64,000 bases of DNA. Source: Rudanella lutea DSM 19387. Lineage in GTDB: Bacteria; Bacteroidota; Bacteroidia; Cytophagales; Spirosomataceae. This document shows, piece by piece, positions 34,633 through 43,817 of this stretch. The stretch is taken from contig NZ_KB913013.1 in assembly GCF_000383955.1 (NCBI RefSeq), forward strand, positions 849,694 through 913,693. The letters run 5' to 3'. Position 1 is the stretch's first letter. Every line of letters starts with the position of its first letter. The position numbers and the translations under genes are program-made. A model generated the notes under the pieces. It searched no databases. It was not told the origin of the DNA and saw only the letters and a program-made list of their open reading frames with translations.

Positions 34633-36459
34633 ATGAGTCGTTGCAACCCTTTCGCTTTTTTGCGAATCTCTATACTGACCACCCTGTTACTCACAGCCTG
34701 CTGGCTGCCCGGTCGGGCACAAGTGGGCCGTCCGCCCATGAGCGGGGGCAACAGCGGCCCGGTCGAAAAAGTGGAGCTGTTACCGCCCGGAGCCGATAGC
34801 CTGGTGGTGTTAAATGATCCGGGACAGGTAATCCGAAAACTGTATAATAACGTAAGATTCCGGCATAAGGGCGTGCTGATGTACTGTGACCAGGCCATAC
34901 AGAACGTAACCACCAACGTGATTGAAGCTTACGGAAACGTGCGTATTCTGCAAGGTGACACCATCAGCGTGCGGGCCGATACCATGTATTACTATGGCAA
35001 CGTGCGGCAGGCCAATCTGCGCGGACGTGTGACCATGAAAGATCGTAAAATGACACTGACAACCGGACAACTCGATTACGATATGTCTATGGGGGTGGCG
35101 CACTACCCCAACAAGGGCCGTATTGTTGACCGGGAGAACATTCTGACCAGTCAGGAAGGGTTTTACGATACCCGAACCAAGCAGTTTACATTCCGTCAGA
35201 ACGTACGGCTGGTAAATCCCAAATACACCCTTACCGCCGATAATTTGCTGTACAACTCGCTAACCAAAATTGCCGACTTTCAGGGGCCAACCAAGATTGT
35301 CAATAAAGATGGTACTCTGTTGGCTTCACAAGGGCAGTATAATACCGTAACGCGGGTATCGAATTTTCAGCAGCGGGCTACCGTCGAAACCCCCAAGTAC
35401 ACCCTCACCGGCGACACCCTCTTTTACGACAACAACACCGACCTGGGCATTGCCAAAGGGAACGTGGTGATGGTAGCCAAGGAAGACAAAACGATAATTA
35501 CCGGCGAACACACCCGGTACAACGGTCGGATTGGAATCTCGCGGGTAACGGGCAACGCGCTCGTAAAAAGCGTGGTAAGTAACCAGGACACCCTGTTTAT
35601 GCGGGCCGACACCCTGTTTTCGTACGATACTCCCCGCGACACGGCTCGTACGAAACCCAAGCCGGGCACCAAACCCGTACGCAAACTGATTGGTCAGCGT
35701 AATGTGGTGGTGTTTAAATCGGACTTGCAAAGCCGGTGCGACTCGCTCGTGTACGATGTAGCCGATTCGACCATCTATTTCTTCAAAAAGCCAATCATTT
35801 GGAGCGGGCAATATCAGCTGGAGGCAGACTCGGTAACGACCAGGATGAAGAATAACCGAATTGACCGGATGTTTTTGCGAACCCGCTCCTTTGTAGTTGC
35901 CCGCGATACGTTGCAGAACTTCAACCAGATCAAGGGCAGAGCGATTACCGCGTATTTCCAGACCAAAAACGATACTGTGCGGGCTGTTACAAGCACCATG
36001 CCAACGTCAACAACCGTGGTAAAAGGTAAACTTCCGACCCGCCCGGCAGTTGCGACAAACGCAGCTTCCAGTACGGTTGCGGCCCCGTTGACCGTTCGGC
36101 AAAATACGGTGCTCGACCGCGTGATTGTGGAAGGAAACGGACAAAGTATCTACTTTGCTGTGGACGATAAGAACAAGTTAGTGGGGATGAATCGCGTCGA
36201 ATGCAGTCGGATGAATATTGATTTTGAGAACCAGAAAGTCAATGAGATACGGTTTTACGGGCAGCCCGATTCGCAGTTTGTTCCCCCGCAGGAAATCACG
36301 GGACCGAAGAAAGAATTGGAGGGTTTCCGCTGGCGCACAGCTGATAAGCCAGGCAAAAACGACGTGATCAATTACAAACCAGTCGTTAAGAAAACCGAAA
36401 AAACAACGGCTTCGGTTAAACCTTCGGCTACGGAACCGGTTCTAAATACCAAAAAATAG
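34633..36459 (+). CDS. OstA-like LPS-transport protein
   Basis: A 608-residue exported protein with a signal peptide (ILTTLLLTACWLPGRA). The N-terminal 400 residues carry repeated OstA/LptA-type strands: VEAYGNVRILQGDTISVRAD-like units (here IEAYGNVRILQGDTI), LTLTTGQLDYD, YTLTADNLLYN and YTLTGDTLFYDNN. Such proteins act in moving lipopolysaccharide across the periplasm as part of LptA/LptD-like bridges. The rest is charged and ends in a lysine/threonine-rich tail. The ATG at 34633 is used; an upstream in-frame codon at 34609 is GTG. LptC of the same pathway is at 45779-46327. Confidence 0.88.
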   Translation: MSRCNPFAFLRISILTTLLLTACWLPGRAQVGRPPMSGGNSGPVEKVELLPPGADSLVVLNDPGQVIRKLYNNVRFRHKGVLMYCDQAIQNVTTNVIEAYGNVRILQGDTISVRADTMYYYGNVRQANLRGRVTMKDRKMTLTTGQLDYDMSMGVAHYPNKGRIVDRENILTSQEGFYDTRTKQFTFRQNVRLVNPKYTLTADNLLYNSLTKIADFQGPTKIVNKDGTLLASQGQYNTVTRVSNFQQRATVETPKYTLTGDTLFYDNNTDLGIAKGNVVMVAKEDKTIITGEHTRYNGRIGISRVTGNALVKSVVSNQDTLFMRADTLFSYDTPRDTARTKPKPGTKPVRKLIGQRNVVVFKSDLQSRCDSLVYDVADSTIYFFKKPIIWSGQYQLEADSVTTRMKNNRIDRMFLRTRSFVVARDTLQNFNQIKGRAITAYFQTKNDTVRAVTSTMPTSTTVVKGKLPTRPAVATNAASSTVAAPLTVRQNTVLDRVIVEGNGQSIYFAVDDKNKLVGMNRVECSRMNIDFENQKVNEIRFYGQPDSQFVPPQEITGPKKELEGFRWRTADKPGKNDVINYKPVVKKTEKTTASVKPSATEPVLNTKK

Positions 36460-36582
36460 CATGATTTTTGCCGTTTAACAATTTTTAGGAGGTAGATTCG
36501 TTCGCATTCACTACTTTTCATCATAGGTTTGCAACGGATTATCTAATTCACTCGTAATCTGTAGTATCGACTAGAAATTTAC

Positions 36583-37260
36583 ATGAAGCAACATATACTT
36601 TTTTGGGCGTGTCTCACCGGCCTCGTGCTTTCGGCAGGTGCTCCGCTCCGGGCTCAGTCGGATGCCCGGACCCGGAGCCGGCTTGAAACGGGCCGAACGG
36701 GGTCAAGTCCTAAGCTTACCCCCCGGACGGAAAGCTCGGCATTTGCCCGCAAGTTTCCGTTTCTGGCTCAACCCAACAGCACAGGGCTGGATCGGGTAGT
36801 GCCTTCGAGCAAGACATCCGTTATCAATTCGTATTATCGTTCGCTGCTGATTGCGCCCGCTACAACATCGGTTACCAAACCGGCCACCCGTTCGGCACTG
36901 GCTGAAAGCACGGCTGCTGCTCCAACTGAAGCCAAAGCCCCAACCGAAGAAAGCCTGCGCCTGGAGCGTACGTCAGACGATCGGCTGTTTGCCAATGACC
37001 GGATTTCGGTTTCGAACGTGTATCCGAACCCCGCTTCGGATTATGCCGACATTGACTACCAGATTATTGCGCCCGTTGGCGAAGCAAAAATCACCGTTCT
37101 TGATTTGCTGGGTTCACCCATTTCGGAGTACACCCTCGACTCAGGCGACCGGAAAGTACGTATAGCCACACGCGAAATGCCAACCGGGATGTACTTCTAC
37201 CGGCTGTCGCTGGATGGCAAAAAGGTAGCAACTAAAAAATTACTGGTACAGCATCGCTAA
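36583..37260 (+). CDS. Secreted protein with a T9SS sorting domain
   Basis: A 225-residue protein: signal peptide (residues 1-24), a low-complexity Ser/Thr/Ala/Pro-rich middle (SRLETGRTGSSPKL, KPATRSALAESTAAAP) without a recognisable fold, and a C-terminal type A T9SS sorting domain (SNVYPNPASDYADIDY, VLDLLGSPI, MPTGMYFYRLSLDG, ending KKLLVQHR). It is therefore a small T9SS cargo, perhaps a surface-anchored linker. It has its own terminator 105 nt downstream. Confidence 0.88.
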   Translation: MKQHILFWACLTGLVLSAGAPLRAQSDARTRSRLETGRTGSSPKLTPRTESSAFARKFPFLAQPNSTGLDRVVPSSKTSVINSYYRSLLIAPATTSVTKPATRSALAESTAAAPTEAKAPTEESLRLERTSDDRLFANDRISVSNVYPNPASDYADIDYQIIAPVGEAKITVLDLLGSPISEYTLDSGDRKVRIATREMPTGMYFYRLSLDGKKVATKKLLVQHR

Positions 37261-37364
37261 CCTTGTGGTTTGAATTCAGACCCGGCAGGTAGCCAATCAG
37301 GATTCGGACTTAAGCTTTTTTAACGGCCGTAACGGCTTGTCTGCCCTATCAGCAGACACTTTTC

Positions 37365-37406
37365 AAACCACTCTATCGTTACTGAGGAGTGGTTTTATTA
37401 TCTTTG
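37365..37406 (+). promoter_or_regulatory. Terminator hairpin running into a TATCTTTG box before bamD
   Basis: A 9-bp perfect stem (37365-37373 with 37387-37395) followed by TTTTATTAT ends the upstream gene. The same T-rich tail provides TATCTTTG (37399-37406), a TAnnTTTG box 7 nt before the bamD ATG. Terminator and promoter therefore abut, and the predicted bamD leader is extremely short. Confidence 0.6.
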
Positions 37407-37413
37407 CGTCCCT

Positions 37414-38310
37414 ATGCAACAACGTCAGATAGTTAGAGTGTTTTGGAGTGTGCTGTTCGTGGCGCTGCTCGGTTCGTGCAGCCCTTTCTCGAAGTTGCAG
37501 AAAAACGGCACGCAGGAAGAGAAGTACAAAGGGGCTTTGGAGTATTACAAGAAAGAAGATTGGTACCGGGCCGGGATGTTGTTCGAAGAGTTGATTCCGG
37601 TGCTTAAAGGCAGTAACGAGTCTGAAATGGCGCAGTTCTATTACGCCTACACGCAATATCATCAGCAGTTATATTCGGTCAGTGCGCAACTGTTCAAGCG
37701 TTTCTACGAGACGTTTGCGCGCAGTGAAAAAGCGCAGGAGGCTCAGTACATGTACGCCCTCTCGCAATACAAAGACACGCCTAAATTCAACCTCGATCAG
37801 TCGAACACGGTAGCGGCTATGTCGGCTCTTCAGGATTTTATCAACTCCTACCCGGAGAGCGAATTCCGCGAGGGTTGTACCAAAATGATTCTGGAGCTTC
37901 GGCAACGGCTGGAACAGAAAGCATACGAAAAAGCTAAACTGTACCACAAAACAAGTGGATTCAATATCGCTTCGTTGAAGTCGGCGGTGGTGAGTATCGA
38001 CAATTTCCAGAAAGAGTTTCCTGACTCCGAATACAACGAAGAGTTAGCGTATCTGAAAGTCGATTCGCAGTACAACTACGCCGTTAATAGTCTGGAAACG
38101 AAGCAAAAGGAACGTTTTCAGGACGCCGTCACGTTTTATCAGGCGATGGTCGACAAGTATCCGTCGAGCAAGTATCTGAAGCAGGCGGAGAAAATGTACG
38201 AAAGCAGCGTGAAAGAGGTGGAACGCCTGGCAAAACTGGAAAAAGAAAAAGAACAGCAGAAGCAGAACGACGCCAACCGACCGGCAAAAGTGACTGCTGC
38301 AAGCAACTAA
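37414..38310 (+). CDS. bamD: Outer-membrane assembly lipoprotein BamD
   Basis: A 298-residue lipoprotein: signal peptide with lipobox LLGSC, then KLQKNGTQEEKYKGALEYYKKEDWYRAGMLFEELIP (quoted in part; TPR 1) and further TPR-like helices typical of BamD. It is part of the BAM complex that inserts outer-membrane barrels. The Glu/Gln/Lys-rich end (EKEKEQQKQND) is a disordered tail. It heads the cluster bamD-rpoZ-coaBC-porD-recN, an order I know from many Bacteroidota genomes. Confidence 0.93.
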   Translation: MQQRQIVRVFWSVLFVALLGSCSPFSKLQKNGTQEEKYKGALEYYKKEDWYRAGMLFEELIPVLKGSNESEMAQFYYAYTQYHQQLYSVSAQLFKRFYETFARSEKAQEAQYMYALSQYKDTPKFNLDQSNTVAAMSALQDFINSYPESEFREGCTKMILELRQRLEQKAYEKAKLYHKTSGFNIASLKSAVVSIDNFQKEFPDSEYNEELAYLKVDSQYNYAVNSLETKQKERFQDAVTFYQAMVDKYPSSKYLKQAEKMYESSVKEVERLAKLEKEKEQQKQNDANRPAKVTAASN

Positions 38311-38398
38311 AATAGAGTTTACAGTTTTCGGTTTAGGGTTTAGCGTTCTGATTGAGCGCGTGTAAATGCCTGAGCTGAGAACTTTACCAAGGAAGAAT

Positions 38399-38713
38399 AT
38401 GGCAACGAATCCCTCATTGATCACCCGCGACACCGACAAGATTGCGGCTCCTACTGGCAACCTGTACGAATCTGTTTCGATTATTTCGCGACGCGCCCGG
38501 CAGATTGCCGCCAAAAACAAAGAAGAACTGAGCAACAAGCTGTCGGAGTTTGTTTCGGCGGTTGATAACCTCGAAGAGGTATTTGAAAACCGGGAGCAGA
38601 TCGAAATTTCGAAGTTTTACGAGCGTATGCCCAAGCCAACCTCAGTCGCTACCGACGAGTTTCTGGAAGGCAAAATCTATTCGCGTTACAACGAAGAAGA
38701 CGCAGCGCAGTAA
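38399..38713 (+). CDS. rpoZ: RNA polymerase omega subunit (Rpb6/RpoZ family)
   Basis: A 104-residue protein with the omega pattern: DTDKIAAPTGNLYESVSIISRRARQIA (quoted as key stretch in part), then AAKNKEELSNKLSEF. It stabilises the RNA polymerase beta' subunit. The ATG at 38399 is preferred over 38366, which would add 11 residues with no family match. It lies 88 nt after bamD and is followed by a terminator at 38737-38772 before coaBC, so coaBC may be expressed through read-through or its own promoter. Confidence 0.9.
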   Translation: MATNPSLITRDTDKIAAPTGNLYESVSIISRRARQIAAKNKEELSNKLSEFVSAVDNLEEVFENREQIEISKFYERMPKPTSVATDEFLEGKIYSRYNEEDAAQ

Positions 38714-38736
38714 TCAAATTTTAGCACATAGAGCAG

Positions 38737-38772
38737 ATGGATGGGTGGCGGTTTGAGTCGTTGCTCATCCAT
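38737..38772 (+). terminator. Terminator between rpoZ and coaBC
   Basis: A 7-bp perfect stem (38737-38743 with 38766-38772) is followed by an eight-base T-run, just before the coaBC ATG at 38784. Confidence 0.75.
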
Positions 38773-38783
38773 TTTTTTTGACC

Positions 38784-39992
38784 ATGCTACACGCCAAACG
38801 CATTCTTCTGGGTATAACGGGCAGCATTGCCGCCTACAAAGCCGCCCTGCTGGTCAGGTTGCTTGTAAAAGCGGGCGCTGAGGTGCAGGTCGTCATGACC
38901 GAAGCGGCCGGCGAGTTCATCACACCGCTCACCCTAAGCACCCTGTCGAAACGGCCGGTGCTCTCGTCGTTTGTGGGTAACCCTGCCGAAGGTACCTGGA
39001 ACAATCACGTGGAGCTGGGGCTTTGGGCCGACGCCCTGGTGATTGCCCCGGCTTCGGCACACACCCTTGCCCGCTGCGCGTTTGGCCTCTGCAACGACCT
39101 GCTTTCGGCGGTGTATCTGTCGGCTAAGTGTCCGGTATTTTTCGCGCCGGCTATGGATCTCGACATGTACCGGCACCCAAGTACGCTGCACAATATCGAA
39201 CGGCTTGCTTCATACGGAAACCACATTATCCGGGCCGAACACGGCGAACTGGCAAGCGGGCTGGTTGGCGAAGGTCGGCTGGCCGAGCCCGAAACCATTG
39301 TCGAGCAACTAACTCATTTCTTCAGCCAGCGTGGGGCGCTGGTTGGTCGACGCGTGCTGATAACGGCCGGCCCCACACAGGAGCCGATTGACCCGGTGCG
39401 GTACATCAGCAACCATTCGACCGGAAAAATGGGCTATGCCATTGCGCGGGCCTTTGCAATGGCTGGCGCCGAGGTTACGCTGGTGAGCGGCCCCACGGCC
39501 CTCCCCCTGCCCCACCCCGCCGTGCGCCGGGTATCGGTACGGTCGGCTGCGGAGATGTTTAGCGCTACCGAAGCCCACTTTGAACAGGCTGACCTTCTGA
39601 TTCTGAACGCGGCCGTTGCCGACTACACCCCGGCCCACCCGGCCCACCAGAAAATAAAGAAAAAGGAAGCCGAATTTTCGCTCGAACTGACCAAAACCGT
39701 CGATATTGCGGCTACGCTCGGCACCCGAAAACGGCCGGGGCAGCTGATGATGGGCTTTGCGCTCGAAACCGAAAATGAACACGAGAATGCCCTGGGCAAG
39801 CTTCAGCGCAAGAACCTGGACTGGATCGTGCTCAACTCACTACGCGATGCGGGCGCTGGCTTCGGACACGATACGAACAAAATAACCGTTATGGACAGAG
39901 GGGGCAACGTGCGGGTATTCGACCTTAAAACCAAAGAGGAAGTAGCCGAAGATTTGCTTACCTTAGTAAAAGAAAAATTAGCCAATCCATGA
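38784..39992 (+). CDS. coaBC: Bifunctional CoaBC, phosphopantothenoylcysteine synthase/decarboxylase
   Basis: A 402-residue CoA-synthesis enzyme. The N-terminal CoaC flavoprotein domain (ILLGITGSIAAYKAA; WNNHVELGLWADALVIAPASAHTLARCAFG quoted in part) decarboxylates phosphopantothenoylcysteine. The C-terminal CoaB domain (RVLITAGPTQEPIDPVRYISNHSTGKMG quoted in part; LILNAAVADY, with KxxKK nearby) makes it from phosphopantothenate and cysteine. The ATG at 38784 follows a TTG in the same frame at 38778. The stop overlaps the porD start (ATGA). Confidence 0.95.
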   Translation: MLHAKRILLGITGSIAAYKAALLVRLLVKAGAEVQVVMTEAAGEFITPLTLSTLSKRPVLSSFVGNPAEGTWNNHVELGLWADALVIAPASAHTLARCAFGLCNDLLSAVYLSAKCPVFFAPAMDLDMYRHPSTLHNIERLASYGNHIIRAEHGELASGLVGEGRLAEPETIVEQLTHFFSQRGALVGRRVLITAGPTQEPIDPVRYISNHSTGKMGYAIARAFAMAGAEVTLVSGPTALPLPHPAVRRVSVRSAAEMFSATEAHFEQADLLILNAAVADYTPAHPAHQKIKKKEAEFSLELTKTVDIAATLGTRKRPGQLMMGFALETENEHENALGKLQRKNLDWIVLNSLRDAGAGFGHDTNKITVMDRGGNVRVFDLKTKEEVAEDLLTLVKEKLANP

Positions 39993-40906
39993 TTCGGTCC
40001 GTGACCAAATTACTTTGTTTGCTGAGTGGTATTCTCCTGACCGTGTCGGTACAGGCTCAGGAACTAAATTGCCAGGTAAATCTGAATTACGACCAGCTGT
40101 TTTCGCAACAGAAAACGGATTTTTCGTATTTCAATCAGCTGAAAGGCGTGATTACGGAGTTGCTGAACACCCGACGCTGGACCAACGATCAGTTTCAGCC
40201 ATCGGAGCGTATCAACTGCATTCTGAATATTAACCTGCTCAAATCGACGCAACAGGGTGTTTTTGAGGGTAATGCCCAACTGATTCTGAAACGGCCTGTG
40301 TACGGTACAAACCTCGAATCGACGGTGATTAGCTACGTTGACCGGAATTTTAACATCGTGTATCTGCCCACGACGCCGGTCTTCTTCCGCGACAACGCCT
40401 ACACCGACGAGCTGACTTCAATCCTCGGCTTTTACGCGAATATTTTTCTGGCCCTTGATTACGATACATTCAGTCGGCAGGGAGGAACACCGCACATGCA
40501 GCGAGCCTTCAACATCATGAACTTAGCCCAGACGGCCAACGGCGCGGGCTGGCTGGTGGGTGGCGACAAACGCAACCGGTATTACCTGATCGAAAACCTA
40601 CAGGCTCCGCAGTTCGGTCCGTTCCGCGACGGCCTGTACACGTATCACCGGCTGGCGCTCGATACCTTTACGACCAACCCCATCCAATCGCGCAAAGCCC
40701 TACTGGACTTGCTGACCACCATGCGTCGTATTCAAACCCAGGTATCCCTTTCCGTGTTAATGAATTCCTTCATGGACGCTAAGTCTGAGGAGTTTATCAA
40801 TGTGTTGTACGAGGGGTCACTGGCCGAGCGCAAACGCGGTTTTGATCTGCTCACCCAGCTTGACCCCGGCAAAACCGAAGCGTACCGGAAGCTTTTATGG
40901 CAATAA
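39989..40906 (+). CDS. porD: Type IX secretion protein PorD (DUF4835)
   Basis: A 305-residue exported protein. The signal peptide ends near VQAQ, and the mature part begins ELNCQVNLNYDQL, followed by the DUF4835 pattern: QFQPSERINCILNI, FEGNAQLILKRPVYGTN and NAYTDELTSILGFYA. DUF4835 proteins are called PorD because of a Porphyromonas gene needed for type IX secretion, but the molecular role is unclear. The start overlaps coaBC by four bases, and the gene sits in its conserved place between coaBC and recN. Confidence 0.92.
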   Translation: MIRSVTKLLCLLSGILLTVSVQAQELNCQVNLNYDQLFSQQKTDFSYFNQLKGVITELLNTRRWTNDQFQPSERINCILNINLLKSTQQGVFEGNAQLILKRPVYGTNLESTVISYVDRNFNIVYLPTTPVFFRDNAYTDELTSILGFYANIFLALDYDTFSRQGGTPHMQRAFNIMNLAQTANGAGWLVGGDKRNRYYLIENLQAPQFGPFRDGLYTYHRLALDTFTTNPIQSRKALLDLLTTMRRIQTQVSLSVLMNSFMDAKSEEFINVLYEGSLAERKRGFDLLTQLDPGKTEAYRKLLWQ

Positions 40907-41000
40907 CCCCGCCCAATTTACGGGTTTAATCGGCGAGCTAATTACCCCAACGAAAGGCCTGCTCAGGAAACTTGCCCCCGGCCGAGCGTGTTAGTTTATT

Positions 41001-41006
41001 AAGGAG
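41001..41006 (+). promoter_or_regulatory. Shine-Dalgarno sequence of recN
   Basis: AAGGAG lies 8 nt before the recN ATG. Clear Shine-Dalgarno sequences are rare in this window, as expected for the phylum, so this site supports the chosen start and may give strong initiation. Confidence 0.6.
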
Positions 41007-41014
41007 CCTGTACT

Positions 41015-42691
41015 ATGCTGTCCCACTTATTGATCAAAAATTACGCCCTGATTGACCAACTCGAACTGTCGCCCGATGTTGAACTGAACATCGTTACGGG
41101 CGAAACGGGAGCCGGTAAGTCGATTATGCTGGGAGCACTGGGCTTATTGCTGGGCAACCGGGCCGACACGCGTGTGCTGTACCATCTGGATCAGAAATGC
41201 GTGATAGAGGGCACGTTCGACGTTTCGGGGTATTTTATCGAACAGCTTTTTGAGGAAGAGGAACTCGATTACTCCACCTCGTGCGTGGTACGTCGGGAAA
41301 TAAGCCCGAGCGGTAAAAGCCGCGCCTTTGTTAACGACACACCGGTCAATCTGGAAACCCTTCGGCGGGTAACGAGTCAGTTGATGGATATTCACTCCCA
41401 GCACGATTCGGTGCAACTGGGCTCCAACGAATACCAGCTACAGATCGTCGATACGTACGCCCAGGACGAACCCCTACTGCGTACATATAACCTCCATTAT
41501 CAAGACTACCGCACCAAGCGCAACACCCTCGAAAAGCTCCGGGCCGATGCCTCGGCGATGCGGAAAGAGTTTGATTATAATAATTTCCTCTACCGCGAAC
41601 TGGCCAAGGCACAACTCCAGCCCGACGAACAGGAAAACCTGGAGGGCGAACTGAACGTTCTGGAAAACGCCGAGGAAATCCGCGAAAAACTCCAGCTGGC
41701 TTACGAATACCTCGACAATCCCGAGCAGTCGGTCGTGTCGCTTTTGAAGGGTGCCGTGGGTACGTTGGCGTCGGTGAGTAAGCTTTCGGGGCAATACGCT
41801 ACGCTACAGGAGCGAGCGCAAAGTGCCCTGATTGAACTCCGCGACCTGGCCGACGAAATCAGCACAGAACAGGATTCGATTGATACCGACGAGAGCCGGG
41901 CCGAGACTGTTCGGGAGCGGCTCAACACGATTTACCAGTTGCAGAAAAAGCACTCGGCCGATTCGGTGGAGGAGCTGCTGGCCATTCAGACCGACTTGCA
42001 GCAGAAAGTAAGTAAAGTCGAAAACCTTGACGAAGAGATTATAGCCGCCGAACACGCAGCCGCCGAAGCGCGGGCTCGACTGATGCAGAGTGCCGATGTG
42101 CTGTCGCAGGCCCGCCGGGCGGTACTGCCCGAGATCGAGCGCGAAATCAGTGGATTGCTCCATGATTTGGGCATGCCCAATGCCTCGATTCGGATCGAGG
42201 CCGAGTCGGGTAAGCCGTCGCCAACGGGTATCGACACCGTTACGTTTTTGTTCAGTGCTAACAAGGGTATAAAACCCCAACAGCTTAAAAATGTGGCCTC
42301 GGGCGGTGAGTTTTCGCGACTGATGATGGCCATCAAGTATATCCTGGCCAGCAAACGCTCACTCCCGACTATTATTTTCGACGAGATCGACACGGGGGTT
42401 TCAGGCGAAATTGCGATTCGGATGGGCAACATGATGAAAGACATGGCTCATAGTCATCAGATTATTGCCATCACACACCTGCCCCAGATTGCGGCTCAGG
42501 GCTCGCGCCATTATTTTGTGTACAAAGATCATTCAGCCGACAAAACCGTAAGCCGAATCCGGCAGCTTTCGCTCGACGAACGGGTGATGGAGATTGCCCA
42601 GATGATTGGTGGCAAAAACCCATCGGCCAACACGGTAAAAAATGCCCGTGAAATTTTGAAACAAGGCAAGGCCACGGCGGTTGCTAAATAA
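41015..42691 (+). CDS. recN: DNA repair protein RecN
   Basis: A 558-residue SMC-like ATPase for double-strand break repair. The Walker A motif is GETGAGKSIM (residues 29-38). Long coiled coils occupy about 170-380, and the C-terminal half contains LKNVASGGEFSRLMMAIK (ABC signature) and ILASKRSLPTIIFDEIDTG (Walker B, quoted in part). The C-terminal ALPQIAAQGSRH-like H-loop block is ITHLPQIAAQGSRHYFV. Length is typical. It is preceded by a clear Shine-Dalgarno sequence. Confidence 0.95.
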   Translation: MLSHLLIKNYALIDQLELSPDVELNIVTGETGAGKSIMLGALGLLLGNRADTRVLYHLDQKCVIEGTFDVSGYFIEQLFEEEELDYSTSCVVRREISPSGKSRAFVNDTPVNLETLRRVTSQLMDIHSQHDSVQLGSNEYQLQIVDTYAQDEPLLRTYNLHYQDYRTKRNTLEKLRADASAMRKEFDYNNFLYRELAKAQLQPDEQENLEGELNVLENAEEIREKLQLAYEYLDNPEQSVVSLLKGAVGTLASVSKLSGQYATLQERAQSALIELRDLADEISTEQDSIDTDESRAETVRERLNTIYQLQKKHSADSVEELLAIQTDLQQKVSKVENLDEEIIAAEHAAAEARARLMQSADVLSQARRAVLPEIEREISGLLHDLGMPNASIRIEAESGKPSPTGIDTVTFLFSANKGIKPQQLKNVASGGEFSRLMMAIKYILASKRSLPTIIFDEIDTGVSGEIAIRMGNMMKDMAHSHQIIAITHLPQIAAQGSRHYFVYKDHSADKTVSRIRQLSLDERVMEIAQMIGGKNPSANTVKNAREILKQGKATAVAK

Positions 42692-42742
42692 AAGTACCCG
42701 TCGGGCGGTGTGCCCGCACCTATTTGAGTTACCCACTTCACT

Positions 42743-43189
42743 ATGAAATACACCTTTGTTATAGCCGGGCTGTTGCTCGGAACAATGGCCTGCCAGAACG
42801 ATCAGAGCGAAGCCATCAAAGCCGCTGAATCGGAGGTTTTCAAGCTACACGACGAAGTCATGCCTCTCACGATGAACGAAATTCCGAAGTTACAGAAGGC
42901 CCTTCGCAGTCGAATTTCGACCCTCGATAGCCTCACCAACCGGCAACCGAGCGAGCAGGTGCGCAACGATGAAACTAAAGAAGAAATAAGCCGGATCAAC
43001 CGTAGTCTGAGCCAGGCCAACGAAAGTATGGACGTTTGGATGAGCCAATACAACGGGGATACATTGACCAAAATTTCGGGCGATGAAGCCCTACGCTACC
43101 TCGCCGACCAGAAAGAAAAAATCACGGATGTCAACAAGCAAGTCAACGAAAGCATCAAGCAGGCTCGTCAGTACCTGGGTGCGCAATAG
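42743..43189 (+). CDS. Small helical lipoprotein
   Basis: A 148-residue lipoprotein: signal peptide with lipobox GTMAC (Cys17 or so), followed by an almost wholly helical, charged chain with coiled-coil character (SEVFKLHDEVM, EISRINRSLSQANESMDVW, ITDVNKQVNESIKQARQYL). Homologs in Bacteroidota are often labelled 'viral A-type inclusion protein' without evidence. It lies 51 nt after recN, and its last 11 nt overlap the predicted GTG start of the SCO gene, which suggests an operon with SCO and cytochrome c. Confidence 0.75.
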   Translation: MKYTFVIAGLLLGTMACQNDQSEAIKAAESEVFKLHDEVMPLTMNEIPKLQKALRSRISTLDSLTNRQPSEQVRNDETKEEISRINRSLSQANESMDVWMSQYNGDTLTKISGDEALRYLADQKEKITDVNKQVNESIKQARQYLGAQ

Positions 43190-43817
43190 CCTGGGGCTGG
43201 TTATGGCCGGCTTGTTTTTGGCGGCCTGCGGCTCGTCGGGTGATACCCTGCCGGTACTTGGCCAGAAAGAAGCCGTTACCCGCACCGTAGACGGCAAAAC
43301 CGTGACCGATTCAGTTGATCATACGATTCCTGATTTCCGGTTTGTGAGCCAGTATGGAGATACTGTTACGGCCGGCACACTAGCGGGTAAGGTGTACGTG
43401 GCCGATTTCTTTTTCACGACCTGCCCCACCATTTGCCCCAAAATGAAAACCCAGATGAAACGCGTGTACGACCGTTTCAAGGGGAATTCGAACGTCATGA
43501 TTTTGTCGCACACCATTGACCCCACGCGTGACTCCGTTGCCGTACTGCGCGATTTTGCGCAGAGTCTGGGTGTCAACGACCGCCAATGGTTATTTGTAAC
43601 GGGCGACAAAGACCAGATTTACAACATTGGCCAGAACGCCTATATGGTGAGTGCCGCCGAAGACGCTACGGCCCCCGGCGGGGTGGTGCATAGCGGTGCC
43701 TTTATTCTGGTCGATACCCAAAAACGGGTACGCGGTATTTACGACGGCACCACGCCCGAAGGTGTCGACAAGCTTATGGCCGACATTGACAAGTTACTCG
43801 CCGAACCAAACGAATGA
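43179..43817 (+). CDS. SCO1/SenC family copper-binding lipoprotein
   Basis: A protein of about 212 residues. The copper-binding motif TTCPTICPKM (CxxxC) and a later His (AHTIDPTRD region, SHTIDP) are typical of SCO proteins, which deliver Cu to cytochrome oxidase or act as thiol-disulfide reductases. The thioredoxin-like fold is intact. The likely start is GTG at 43179, which gives the signal peptide RNSLGLVMAGLFLAAC with lipobox LAAC. An in-frame ATG at 43128 would need a 52-nt longer overlap with the preceding gene. The stop overlaps the cytochrome c start by four bases. Confidence 0.88.
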   Translation: MRNSLGLVMAGLFLAACGSSGDTLPVLGQKEAVTRTVDGKTVTDSVDHTIPDFRFVSQYGDTVTAGTLAGKVYVADFFFTTCPTICPKMKTQMKRVYDRFKGNSNVMILSHTIDPTRDSVAVLRDFAQSLGVNDRQWLFVTGDKDQIYNIGQNAYMVSAAEDATAPGGVVHSGAFILVDTQKRVRGIYDGTTPEGVDKLMADIDKLLAEPNE

